From NCBI RefSeq assembly GCF_900188105.1, contig NZ_FZNP01000022.1, positions 1 through 64,000 of the forward strand: a stretch of 64,000 nt of DNA. Reading direction: 5' to 3'. A program made the position numbers and the translations under genes. Positions 51,918 through 59,762 of the stretch are shown piece after piece. Within the stretch, counting starts at the first letter, position 1. Every line of letters starts with the position of its first letter. The stretch comes from Actinomadura mexicana (GTDB taxonomy: Bacteria > Actinomycetota > Actinomycetes > Streptosporangiales > Streptosporangiaceae). The notes below the pieces were generated by a model that saw only the letters and a program-made list of their open reading frames with translations, had not been told where the DNA came from and did no database searches.

Positions 51918-52296
51918 CCGGCACAACGGCCTCTCCCGCGACCGACACCGACTGCGTTCTCCGCGTCCCCCTCCCACCCCCCCGGCCTCCCTTCGCCCGC
52001 CCGCCAGGCCCTAACTCGGATGAGGGGGGTCTCTTCGCCCGTGCGGGCCCTTCTCCTCGTCCCGCGTGGAGCCCCAACTTGTCCGCTTGCCAGGGCCTAC
52101 GTCGCCCGTGTGTGGATCCTTCTCCTCGTCCCGCGTGTGGAGCCTCACTTTGTCTGCGCGTGGCGCCCTTTCATCGCCTGCCCTGCCGGGGCCTTACTTC
52201 ACCCGTGTGCGTGGTGTCTCTTCGCCCGGGTGTGGGGCGCTGTTCGCCCGCGCTTGCGGCCTTTTGTTTGTGCGCGTGTGGTGTCGTGCGGTGGTG
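51918..52296. repeat. Degenerate tandem-repeat tract between lplA and MFS
   Basis: No convincing gene in this convergent region. About three degraded units start with GCCAGGCCCTAACTC (52002), GCCAGGGCCTACGTCGCC (52089) and GCCGGGGCCTTACTTCACCC (52185), spaced 87 and 96 bp. Within units, CTTCTCCTCGTCCCGCGTG recurs at 52050 and 52119. Pyrimidine runs and GTGTG tracts dominate on the plus strand. Origin and function unknown. Confidence 0.6.
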
Positions 52297-53718
52297 TCAG
52301 GCGGTTTGGGGGTGGGAACAGGAGGCGGGTTCTGGGGTGGGGTGTTGTTCGTGCTGGTTGGTTCGGTCGGGGCGGCCTATCAGGCGCCAGGCTGCTAGGG
52401 CCGCGGTGAGGTAGGCGGCTCCGATCAGCGAGAACGCGATGGTCGCGCTGGCCGTCCAGTTGGCGGACGCGCCCAGGACGGCGCCGATGACCGCGATGCC
52501 GATGAGCGTGCCTATCTGGCGGCCCGTGTTGAGGACGGAGCCGGCGACACTGCCGTTGCCAGGGCCCGCGGCGTCGACCATGACGGCCGTCATGGCGGGG
52601 GAGACGATGCCGCCCGCGATGCCGGTCGCCGCCAGGGCCGCGGCGACCGGCCAGTAGGGGCTGGACGGAGTGATCGCGGTCAGTGCGAACGAGGCTGCGG
52701 CCGCCAGGAGGAGGGAGGCGGTCAGCAGGGGGCCGGCCTTGACGCGGGCGGACAGGTGCGAGAAGGCCAGGTTGCTCAGCGGGATGAAGACGGTCATCGG
52801 GAGGACCATCAGACCCGCCCGGAGCGGGCCGGCGCCCGCGCCGTGCTGGAAGTACAGGCCGACCAGGAAGAGCGTTCCGTAGAAGGCGGCGTTGAACAGG
52901 AAGCCCACGGTGTTGGCGCCGGTGAACCGCGGGCCGCGGAACAGGGCCCACGGCATCACGGTGGCGGGGGCGCGGCGCTCTCTCAGGAGAAGGAGGGCGG
53001 TGGCGCCCAGCGCCACGGCGACCGCGGTGAGGACCGGGAGGGAGGTCCAGCCGCGGTGCGGTCCTTCGATCAGGGCGAAGCTCAGGGCGCCGAGGCCGGA
53101 GGCCGATGCGGCGTGGCCGGGGAGGGCGAGTGGCGCGGGGCGGCCGGGGACGGGGGCGATGTGGCGGCGGGCCAGCACGATGCCCGCGAGCGCGAACGGC
53201 ACGTTGAGCAGGAAGATGCTGCGCCAGCCGAGCGTGCTCACCAAGACGCCGCCGGCCGTCGGGCCGAACGCGATCGAGGACGACACGATCGCCGACCACA
53301 GGCCGAGCACGCGCGTGCGGCGCCGCGGGTCCGGGAACGCGTCGACCAGCAGCGCGAGCGAGCTCGGCATGAACAGCGCGGCGCCCGCGCCCTGGACGAG
53401 CCGGGCCGCGATGAGGACCTCGATCGCGGGGGCGAGCGCGGCGGCCAGCGAGGCGGTGAGGAACACCGCCATTCCCCACAGGTAGACCCGCCGGGCTCCG
53501 AACCGCCCGGCGAGACCGCCCGCCAGCATCAGCAGGGCCGCGAATGTCAGCACATAACCGTCGACGGCCCAGGTGAGGCGGCTCAGCGGGGCGTGCAGGC
53601 GCTCCTGGACGGTCGCCCCGGCGATCTGCATGACCGTGGCGTCCACGCTCGCCATCACGAAGCCCGCGGCGAGTGCGGTGATCTTCATGGCGGGGGAGCC
53701 TCCGTGTCCGGCTGCCAT
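52297..53718 (-). CDS. MFS exporter, DHA2-like
   Basis: 473 aa. Helix 1 contains GFVMASVDATVMQIAGATVQERL, followed by WAVDGYVLTFAALLMLAGGLAGRFGARRVYLWG, the loop 2-3 motif. The protein continues to about 12-14 helices and ends in a Gln/His/Pro-rich tail (HEQHPTPEPASCSHPQ). A multidrug or dye efflux role is likely. AAGGGA precedes ATG 53718. It is divergent from a TetR regulator with three matching palindromes between the genes. Confidence 0.88.
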   Translation of the reverse strand: MAAGHGGSPAMKITALAAGFVMASVDATVMQIAGATVQERLHAPLSRLTWAVDGYVLTFAALLMLAGGLAGRFGARRVYLWGMAVFLTASLAAALAPAIEVLIAARLVQGAGAALFMPSSLALLVDAFPDPRRRTRVLGLWSAIVSSSIAFGPTAGGVLVSTLGWRSIFLLNVPFALAGIVLARRHIAPVPGRPAPLALPGHAASASGLGALSFALIEGPHRGWTSLPVLTAVAVALGATALLLLRERRAPATVMPWALFRGPRFTGANTVGFLFNAAFYGTLFLVGLYFQHGAGAGPLRAGLMVLPMTVFIPLSNLAFSHLSARVKAGPLLTASLLLAAAASFALTAITPSSPYWPVAAALAATGIAGGIVSPAMTAVMVDAAGPGNGSVAGSVLNTGRQIGTLIGIAVIGAVLGASANWTASATIAFSLIGAAYLTAALAAWRLIGRPDRTNQHEQHPTPEPASCSHPQTA

Positions 53719-53734
53719 GATCAGTCCCTTCGTC

Positions 53735-53757
53735 AAGCGGACGGGTCGCGTCCGCTT
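53735..53757. promoter_or_regulatory. TetR operator palindrome A (MFS/TetR divergon)
   Basis: Arms AAGCGGAC and GTCCGCTT around GGGTCGC, perfect 8 bp. It shares the core CGGAC-N7-GTCC(G/A) with the palindromes at 53776 and 53800 and lies 16 bp upstream of the MFS start. Confidence 0.7.
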
Positions 53758-53775
53758 CGCAGAAGCTAGCGCAAC

Positions 53776-53792
53776 CGGACGCGAGCTGTCCA
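53776..53792. promoter_or_regulatory. TetR operator palindrome B (MFS/TetR divergon)
   Basis: CGGAC-GCGAGCT-GTCCA, the same N7 spacing as A and C; one arm base differs. It is 24 bp from C. Confidence 0.6.
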
Positions 53793-53799
53793 TTTAAAT

Positions 53800-53816
53800 C
53801 GGACCAGAACTGTCCG
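53800..53816. promoter_or_regulatory. TetR operator palindrome C (MFS/TetR divergon)
   Basis: CGGAC-CAGAACT-GTCCG, perfect 5-bp arms, 21 bp before the TetR ATG (53838). Confidence 0.65.
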
Positions 53817-53837
53817 TTTGTGGCTAGAATCCGGTTC

Positions 53838-54473
53838 ATGAGCGGTACCAGGAGCGCCGTGGACCGGCTGCTGGACGACGGCACGGGCCGCCGCCCGCGG
53901 GCCGACGCCCGGCGCAACGTGGAACGGCTCGTCGCGGCGGCGCGCGAGGCGGCCGGCGAGATCGGCGGCGAGGTCACGGCCCACGAGATCGCGCGCCGCG
54001 CCGGGGTGGGCGTCGGGACGTTCTACCGGCGCGTCAGCACGCTGGAGACGCTGCTCGAGGCGGTCCTCGCCGAGGTGCTCGGCGAGATCGTGGCCAAGGG
54101 CGACGAGGGGCTCGCCGATCCCGACCCCTGGGAGGGCTTCAGCGACTTCGCCGTGTCCTACAGCCGGCTTCGCAACGAACTGTGCGACATCAACTACGCG
54201 CTGGGCGGCGGCATCGACCACGCGCGCGCGGAACTGCGCAAGCGCATCCGCCTTCTCGTGGAGCGGGCGCAGGGTGCCGGTGCCATGCGCGCGGACATCA
54301 CGTGGCAGGACGTCGCGTTTCTGCTGGTGTCCGTCTCCACCGGCGACCACACGGTGGGTCTTCAGGCGGGTGACCGGCAGCGGGACCGCAATCTGCGGAT
54401 CGTCCTGGACGGTCTGCGCACGCCCGAACCCGCGCCGCTGCCGGGCGCGCCGCCCACCGACGCGTCCGGGTGA
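53838..54473 (+). CDS. TetR-family repressor of the divergent MFS pump
   Basis: 211 aa. The helix-turn-helix is at ~30-75 (ADARRNVERLVAAAREAAGEIGGEVTAHEI, then ARRAGVGVGTFYRRVSTLETLLEAVL). The C-terminal domain with DPWEGFSDFAVSYSRLRNELCDINYAL is of the TetR_C type seen near exporters. ATG 53838 is chosen because the earlier in-frame ATG (53820) lies close to palindrome C. It probably represses itself and the MFS gene. Confidence 0.9.
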   Translation: MSGTRSAVDRLLDDGTGRRPRADARRNVERLVAAAREAAGEIGGEVTAHEIARRAGVGVGTFYRRVSTLETLLEAVLAEVLGEIVAKGDEGLADPDPWEGFSDFAVSYSRLRNELCDINYALGGGIDHARAELRKRIRLLVERAQGAGAMRADITWQDVAFLLVSVSTGDHTVGLQAGDRQRDRNLRIVLDGLRTPEPAPLPGAPPTDASG

Positions 54474-54593
54474 GGCAGCGCGAGCGAAACGGAACTCCCC
54501 GGGGTCGCCGTGCGTCCTCCTCTCGTGGCAGGTCGCGGGGCCCGGGCGGCTGCCCGTAGGTTGGTGACAGTCGGTCGATGACGAGGAGCGTTC

Positions 54594-56138
54594 ATGTCGA
54601 TGCAGAAGGGCGCCAACACGGCGGTTCCGGTTCCTTCGGTGCGGGTCGAACTCGGGTGGCAGGGCGGCCCCGGCGTGCCCGACGCGGACGCCTCGGCGCT
54701 CCTGCTGGCGGAGACCGGCCGGGTTCGGTCGGACGACGACTTCGTCTTCTACAACCAGCCCGTGCACGGTTCGGGCGCGGTCAGGCACGAGGGCAAGCAG
54801 CAGGGGCCGACCGTCCTTGACGTCCTGGCGGTCGACCTGAACCGGGTCGAGCCCGCCATCGACAAGATAGTCATCGCCGCATCCTCGGACGGTGGGACGT
54901 TCTCCAAGTTCCAGGGGCTCTACGTGCGCGTGGTGGACGCCGCGGCGGGGGCGGAGATCGCCCGCTTCGAAAGCCAGGGGGCCACAACCGAGACGGCGTT
55001 CGTGTTCGGCGAGCTCTACCGCAGGCAGGGCGCGTGGAAGTTCCGTGCGATCGGCCAGGGCTACGACACCGGGCTCGCCGGGCTGGCCACCGACTTCGGC
55101 ATCAGCGTCGACGACCCCGGCCAGGCGGCGCCTCCAGCGCCTCCGCAGCCGCCGCCCGCACCCCCGCAGCCGCAGGCCCCGCCCCCGCCTCCCCAGGCGC
55201 CTCCCGCGCCGCAGGAGCAGTACGCGCCCCCTGGCGGCCAGTACATGCCTCCGCCGCCCCCTGGCGGGCAGTACGCGCCCCCGCCCCCGCCGGTCGGCGG
55301 GCAGTACGCGCCTCCGCCAGGCCAGTACACCCCGCCCCCCGGTCAGTACCCGCCCCCGCCCGGGCAGTACGCGCCTCCGCCGCCCCCCGGCCAGTACCAG
55401 CCGCCGGCGGACCCGTACGCCCCGCCTGCCGGCCAGCACCAGCCGCCGCCCGGGCAGTACGCCCCCCCGCCTCCTGCCGGTGCCGCGCCGCCGCCGCAGC
55501 AGCAGGGCGGCAAGATCTCCCTGACGAAGAACGCGCCGTCGGTGTCGCTCACCAAGCACGGAGCGACGGGCGGCCACATGCGCGTCAACCTCAACTGGAC
55601 GGCGCGCGAGGGCGCCGCCAAGGGACGGCTCGGCAAGCGCCGCCGCGGCGTCGACCTCGATCTGGACCTGTGCTGCCTGTGGGAGCTGAAGGACGGCCGG
55701 AAGGGCATCATCCACGCTCTCGGCGACATGGGCGCGCTGGACCGCGCGCCGTTCATCAAGCTCGACAAGGACGACCGCACCGGCGCGATCGAGTCGGGGG
55801 AGAACCTCCACATCAACCTCGACCACACGGCGGACTTCAAGCGGATCCTGGTGTTCGCGGAGATCTACGAAGGCGCGGACGACTTCCGGGGCATGGACGC
55901 GATCGCCACGCTGTTCCCGGTGGGCGCGCCGCCGATCGAGATGCACATGAACGACTGCATGGACGCCTCCCGTGACGCGGTCCTGGCGCTCATCGAGAAC
56001 GTGAACGGTGAGCTGGTCGTCCGCCGTGAGGGCCGGTACGTCATGCCGCCGCCCGGCCGTCCGCGCTGGGGCAAGATGTCGGTCGACGAGGCGTACGGCT
56101 GGAACCTGGAGTGGGTCGCCTCGCGCGGCAAGGACTGA
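54594..56138 (+). CDS. Double TerD-domain protein with Pro/Tyr/Gln-rich linker
   Basis: 514 aa. TerD domain 1 (~residues 15-175) has SVRVELGWQGGPGVPDADASALLL, VLDVLAVDLNRVEPAIDKIVIAASSD and RRQGAWKFRAIGQGYDTGLAGLATDFGI. A ~125-residue low-complexity linker of PPGGQY and GQYAPPPP repeats follows, then TerD domain 2 (~300-514) with VNLNWTAREG, GVDLDLDLCCLWEL and FAEIYEGADDFRGM. TerD domains bind calcium and occur in stress and phage-defence ter modules. GAGGAG precedes ATG 54594. No other ter gene is adjacent. Confidence 0.87.
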   Translation: MSMQKGANTAVPVPSVRVELGWQGGPGVPDADASALLLAETGRVRSDDDFVFYNQPVHGSGAVRHEGKQQGPTVLDVLAVDLNRVEPAIDKIVIAASSDGGTFSKFQGLYVRVVDAAAGAEIARFESQGATTETAFVFGELYRRQGAWKFRAIGQGYDTGLAGLATDFGISVDDPGQAAPPAPPQPPPAPPQPQAPPPPPQAPPAPQEQYAPPGGQYMPPPPPGGQYAPPPPPVGGQYAPPPGQYTPPPGQYPPPPGQYAPPPPPGQYQPPADPYAPPAGQHQPPPGQYAPPPPAGAAPPPQQQGGKISLTKNAPSVSLTKHGATGGHMRVNLNWTAREGAAKGRLGKRRRGVDLDLDLCCLWELKDGRKGIIHALGDMGALDRAPFIKLDKDDRTGAIESGENLHINLDHTADFKRILVFAEIYEGADDFRGMDAIATLFPVGAPPIEMHMNDCMDASRDAVLALIENVNGELVVRREGRYVMPPPGRPRWGKMSVDEAYGWNLEWVASRGKD

Positions 56139-56196
56139 GCGCCCCGCAAGCTGGTGGACGAGGCCGCCGTCCGGAGATGACGCGTGCGTGCGGGGC

Positions 56197-56829
56197 TCAC
56201 GCGGCCTTCAGATGGTCGGCGAACTTCTTGTCCCGGGCCACCCTGACGAGCGCCGCGGTGAGCCGTGCCAGGTCCTTCTCCTGCACCTGCGAGGCGAGCT
56301 TCCCGGCGTCGCTGGGCAGGCCGAGCCGCTCGGCGCCCTTCTTCACCTGCCCGTCGACGTAGGGGCGGAGCCAGGGCCAGATGGCCTGCGCCTCGCGGCA
56401 GAAGATGTCCACTCCGGTAGGGCCGATACCGGGGAACTCCCGCAGCAGCTCCGCAGCCTTCTTGGGGTCGCGTCCGGCTTCGATGGCGAGCCGCCTCAGA
56501 TCGCCCTTGTACCTGTCCTGGACGATCTCCGCCACGCCGCCCAGGCGGGACGCGGTGCTCTCGTCGTAGCGGACGTAGTGGCCCCTGCCGAGCGCGTCGA
56601 CGCGTTCCTGCCAGGTGAGTCTGCCCATGCCGCGTGCCGTGCCGCCCCCTGCCTCGAACAGCTCGCGGGCCGCGGCGAGGGCGATGTCCGAGGAGATGCG
56701 GGCGCTCAGCAGGTCGGCCAGGACGAGCAGCTTGAACAGTGCGGCCGGCTGGTCCTTCAAAGTTATGCCGGCCTCCTCGGCGAACGTCCCGCCGGATTCC
56801 CGCAGCAGCTTCTTGACGACGGCATCCAT
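56197..56829 (-). CDS. HhH-GPD-like DNA repair-type protein
   Basis: 210 aa. The helix-hairpin-helix LLREFPGIGPTGVDIFCREAQAIWPWLRPYVDGQ resembles endonuclease III-family proteins, with FPGIGPTGVD as the hairpin and a downstream Asp. No Fe-S cluster cysteine set is present at the C-terminus (only scattered residues), so it is not a classical Nth. GGAGGTGG precedes ATG 56829. Substrate unknown. It is convergent with the TerD gene and upstream of rnhB's end. Confidence 0.82.
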   Translation of the reverse strand: MDAVVKKLLRESGGTFAEEAGITLKDQPAALFKLLVLADLLSARISSDIALAAARELFEAGGGTARGMGRLTWQERVDALGRGHYVRYDESTASRLGGVAEIVQDRYKGDLRRLAIEAGRDPKKAAELLREFPGIGPTGVDIFCREAQAIWPWLRPYVDGQVKKGAERLGLPSDAGKLASQVQEKDLARLTAALVRVARDKKFADHLKAA

Positions 56830-56899
56830 GGCATCCACCTCCCGTGTCCGCCGCTCTACCCGAGCCATCAGGGATGACTCATGCGCGGCTCACAGGGGG

Positions 56900-57679
56900 T
56901 CACAGCAAGCTGAGCTGCCCTTCACCGGCGAGTGGGTCCCGGTGCTTCTTCATGTGCCGCCAGCGTGGGAGGTCGTCCAGGTACGACCAAGACAGTCTGT
57001 GGTGCGGCGTAGGCCCGTGCTCCTCCAGAGCCTTCTGATGGACGGGTGAGGGGTATCCGGCACTGTCGGCGAACCCGTAGCCGGGGAACGCGCCGTCCAG
57101 ATCCGCCATGAGCCGGTCCCGATGGACCTTCGCCAGGACGGACGCGGCCGCGACGGTGACCGACCTCTGGTCGGCCTTGATCTCGCACCGGACGCGCCAG
57201 GGACGGCTGAGGAAATCGTGCTTGCCGTCGAGGATGACCACATCGGGCTGGACGGGCAGCGACTCCAACGCGCGGACGGCGGCGCGCCTCAGCGCGACGG
57301 TCATGCCCAGCTCGTCGATCTCTTCCGGACTGGACGCGCCCATGGCGTGCCCGGCCAGCCAGCCAGGGAGGATTTCCGCGAACGCCTCGCGATGCGCATG
57401 CGTGAGGAGCTTGGAGTCGGTCAGCGCGACCGTCTTCTTCCCGCGTCCAGGCAGTACCGGCGGCGGGCTCAGATCCGTCACCGCCGCGCACACCACGACG
57501 GGGCCCGCCCATGCGCCGCGCCCGACCTCGTCCACTCCCGCGATCGCGACCGGGCGGCCGCTCCCGGACGGCGCGGCCCGCAGCTCCTCCTCGATCTCGT
57601 AGCCCGCCGCCCGCGTCACCTTCGCGGCGGCGGCGGGGGAGGGGACCAGCCCGGGGAGGGCGCCGGTGGAGTCGGTCAA
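56900..57679 (-). CDS. rnhB: Ribonuclease HII
   Basis: 259 aa. The catalytic motif IAGVDEVGRGAWAGPVVVCAAV gives Asp50-Glu51, and DVVILDGKHDFLS and AAASVLAKVHRDRLM carry further active residues. SAGYPSPVHQKALEEHGPTPHHRLSW is the C-terminal signature. It removes RNA from RNA/DNA hybrids and single ribonucleotides. Length is somewhat long because of an N-terminal extension. It lies upstream of the HhH gene on the same strand. Confidence 0.95.
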   Translation of the reverse strand: MTDSTGALPGLVPSPAAAAKVTRAAGYEIEEELRAAPSGSGRPVAIAGVDEVGRGAWAGPVVVCAAVTDLSPPPVLPGRGKKTVALTDSKLLTHAHREAFAEILPGWLAGHAMGASSPEEIDELGMTVALRRAAVRALESLPVQPDVVILDGKHDFLSRPWRVRCEIKADQRSVTVAAASVLAKVHRDRLMADLDGAFPGYGFADSAGYPSPVHQKALEEHGPTPHHRLSWSYLDDLPRWRHMKKHRDPLAGEGQLSLL

Positions 57680-57753
57680 GGGGTCTCCTTAGAGCGCGAA
57701 CGGCCTGCGCCACCGATCGTAGGGGCGCGCCGTCCCGCGCGCCCGCAGGCAGG

Positions 57754-58368
57754 TCACAGCCAGCCGTTGTGGCGTGCGGTTCCCACCGCCTCGATGCGGT
57801 TGCGCGCCCCCGTCTTGCCGATGGCGGCGGACAGGTAGTTGCGGACGGTGCTCTCCGACAGACGCAGGCGCCCGGCGATGTCGGCGACGGTCGATCCGTC
57901 GGCCGCGGCGCTCAGCACGTCCCGTTCCCGTCCGGTCAGCGGGTTCGGGCCCACCGACAGGGCGGCGGTGGCCAGCGCGCCGTCGACGACCTGCTCCCCG
58001 GCCAGGATGCGGCGCAGGGCGGCGACCAGGCCCTCGATGGGGCCGTCCTTGACCAGGAACCCGCTGGCGCCCGCCTCCATGGCGCGGCGCAGGTATCCGG
58101 GGCGTCCGAACGTGGTGATGATCAGGATCTTGCATGCGGGCAGTTCCCGGCGCAGGTCGGCGGCCACGTCCAGGCCGCTGCGGCCGGGCATCTCGATGTC
58201 GAGCACGGCGATGTCCGGTTCCGTCCGCAGTGCCTCGGGCAGGACCCGCGCGCCGTCGCCGACCTGGGCGACGACCTCGATGTCCTCCTCCAGGCCGAGC
58301 AGCAGCGCGAGCGCGCCGCGCATCATGCCCTGGTCCTCGGCGAGCAGAATTCTGATCACGGCACTCAT
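57754..58368 (-). CDS. LuxR-type response regulator (NarL/DesR-like)
   Basis: 204 aa. The receiver domain (RILLAEDQGMMRGALALLL) has phospho-acceptor Asp57 in DIAVLDIEMPG, the conserved Thr in IITTFGRPGYLRRA and Lys in LVKDGP. The C-terminal LuxR helix-turn-helix is LTGRERDVLSAAADGSTVADIAGRLRLSESTVRNYLSAAIGK. The start ATG overlaps the kinase stop by 4 bp (ATGA), so the pair is translationally coupled. It would be phosphorylated by the upstream kinase and activate unknown promoters. Confidence 0.92.
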   Translation of the reverse strand: MSAVIRILLAEDQGMMRGALALLLGLEEDIEVVAQVGDGARVLPEALRTEPDIAVLDIEMPGRSGLDVAADLRRELPACKILIITTFGRPGYLRRAMEAGASGFLVKDGPIEGLVAALRRILAGEQVVDGALATAALSVGPNPLTGRERDVLSAAADGSTVADIAGRLRLSESTVRNYLSAAIGKTGARNRIEAVGTARHNGWL

Positions 58369-59558
58369 CGTCCACCGGCGTCCGCGGTCGCCGTGACGGG
58401 GACGGTGACGGTGAGCAGGAAGCCGCCGTCGGGAGCGGGGCCCGCCTGGACGGTGCCGGCGACCACCTCCATCCGCTCGGTGAGACCGCGCAGGCCGTGG
58501 CCCCCGGATCCGCCCTGCCCGCTCCTCCCGGCCCCGTCGTCCTTCACCTCCAGGACGGCACTGTCCCCGCCGTTGCGGACGGTGATCTCGCACCGTCCGG
58601 CGCCGCTGTGCCGGATGACGTTCGTGACCCCTTCACGCACGGCCCAGCCGAGCAGGGCGTCCGGCCGGGGCGCCAGTGGCGGCCCCGTGCGCCGGACGGA
58701 GACGTCCACGCCGCAGTCGGCCAGCGCCGTCCTGGCGGCGTCCAGCTCGTCGGCCAGCCCGCGGCCGCGGTAGCCGCTGACCGCCTGGCGGACCTCCTCC
58801 AGGGCCTTGCGCCCGACGGTCTCGATGTCGGCGGCCTGCTCGGCGGCAACCGCGGGGTCGCGTTCGGCGACGCGCCGGACGGCCTGCGCCTTGACCACCA
58901 TCAGCGACAGCGTGTGGCCGAGCAGGTCGTGCAGGTCGCGGGAGAACCGGAGCCGCTCGCGTGCCACGGCGGCCTCGGCGAGTTCCTCCCGGGCGTCGCG
59001 CAGCAGCCCGATCGCGGTGAACAGCCGCAGGATGACCGCGGTCACGACCCCCGCCGTCACGGTCCCGTACCAGTTGGCGGCGAGGGCGCCGCCGTCCTCG
59101 CCGCCCAGCAGGCCCGCCAGGACGCTCAGCGACGAGACGCCGCCGACGCCGGCGAACAGGGGCACCTCCGGACGGCCCGACCTGCTGGGGAGATGCCCCA
59201 CGACGACGCCGGCGGCGAGGCCGAGGAGGGGGAACAGCGTGTACCACCGCCCCTGGAAGGCAAGTGCGGCAGCGAACGTGACTCCCGCCTGGGCGACCAG
59301 CAGAAAGATCGGCAGCCGTATCGGGTGGCGCCCGTCGAACGCGGTGCGGACGACGGCGAGATGCAGGAGGGCGAAGGCGGCCAGTACCGGAATCGCGAGC
59401 CACAGCGGATGGGCCCGGCCCTTGACCATGTCCCAGACCGGAAACACAAGGATGACGAGCCAGAACACGAACGCCTGGCCACCTGGACCATTACGGTCCA
59501 ACAGCTTCAAGTCCAAGGCTGGGACACGCCGAATCGGGGTGCCTCTCCAGGGGATCAC
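58365..59558 (-). CDS. DesK-like sensor histidine kinase
   Basis: 397 aa. About five to six membrane helices occupy residues ~30-180, followed by the HisKA_3 dimerisation helix with His210 in RERLRFSRDLHDLLGHTLSLMVV. The ATPase domain contains GVTNVIRHSGAGRCEI, VKDDGAGRSG and GGHGLRGLTERM. The GTG start at 59558 is supported by GAGGAG 8 nt upstream. It resembles DesK-type membrane thermosensor or lipid-state kinases. The gene ends inside the response regulator start (4-bp overlap). Confidence 0.9.
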   Translation of the reverse strand: MIPWRGTPIRRVPALDLKLLDRNGPGGQAFVFWLVILVFPVWDMVKGRAHPLWLAIPVLAAFALLHLAVVRTAFDGRHPIRLPIFLLVAQAGVTFAAALAFQGRWYTLFPLLGLAAGVVVGHLPSRSGRPEVPLFAGVGGVSSLSVLAGLLGGEDGGALAANWYGTVTAGVVTAVILRLFTAIGLLRDAREELAEAAVARERLRFSRDLHDLLGHTLSLMVVKAQAVRRVAERDPAVAAEQAADIETVGRKALEEVRQAVSGYRGRGLADELDAARTALADCGVDVSVRRTGPPLAPRPDALLGWAVREGVTNVIRHSGAGRCEITVRNGGDSAVLEVKDDGAGRSGQGGSGGHGLRGLTERMEVVAGTVQAGPAPDGGFLLTVTVPVTATADAGGR

Positions 59559-59762
59559 GTGACGTTCTCCTCGTTCACGGGGCCACGGTACGCGGACCGC
59601 CCATGCCGGGAGCAGAGCTGAACATCTACTTCTGGACAGGACGAATGTCCTGCTCTCAGGTGCGGCCTGGGCTCTGCTCCGCACCAGGCAGGCTCGATGT
59701 GAGTCAACGAACCGGGCGCGGGTAGTCCCGTTCCGGGCGGTCCTGCGCTTTACTCGCTCTTG

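Noticed and set aside
52020..52409. A small membrane-protein-like frame in the repeat tract
   Set aside because: Its apparent Val/Leu/Arg/Cys-rich composition follows from the degenerate repeats, it overlaps the end of the MFS gene, and no start signal is visible.
55061..55330. A Gly/Tyr-rich minus-strand frame opposite the TerD linker
   Set aside because: It mirrors the proline-rich linker codons and has no independent support.
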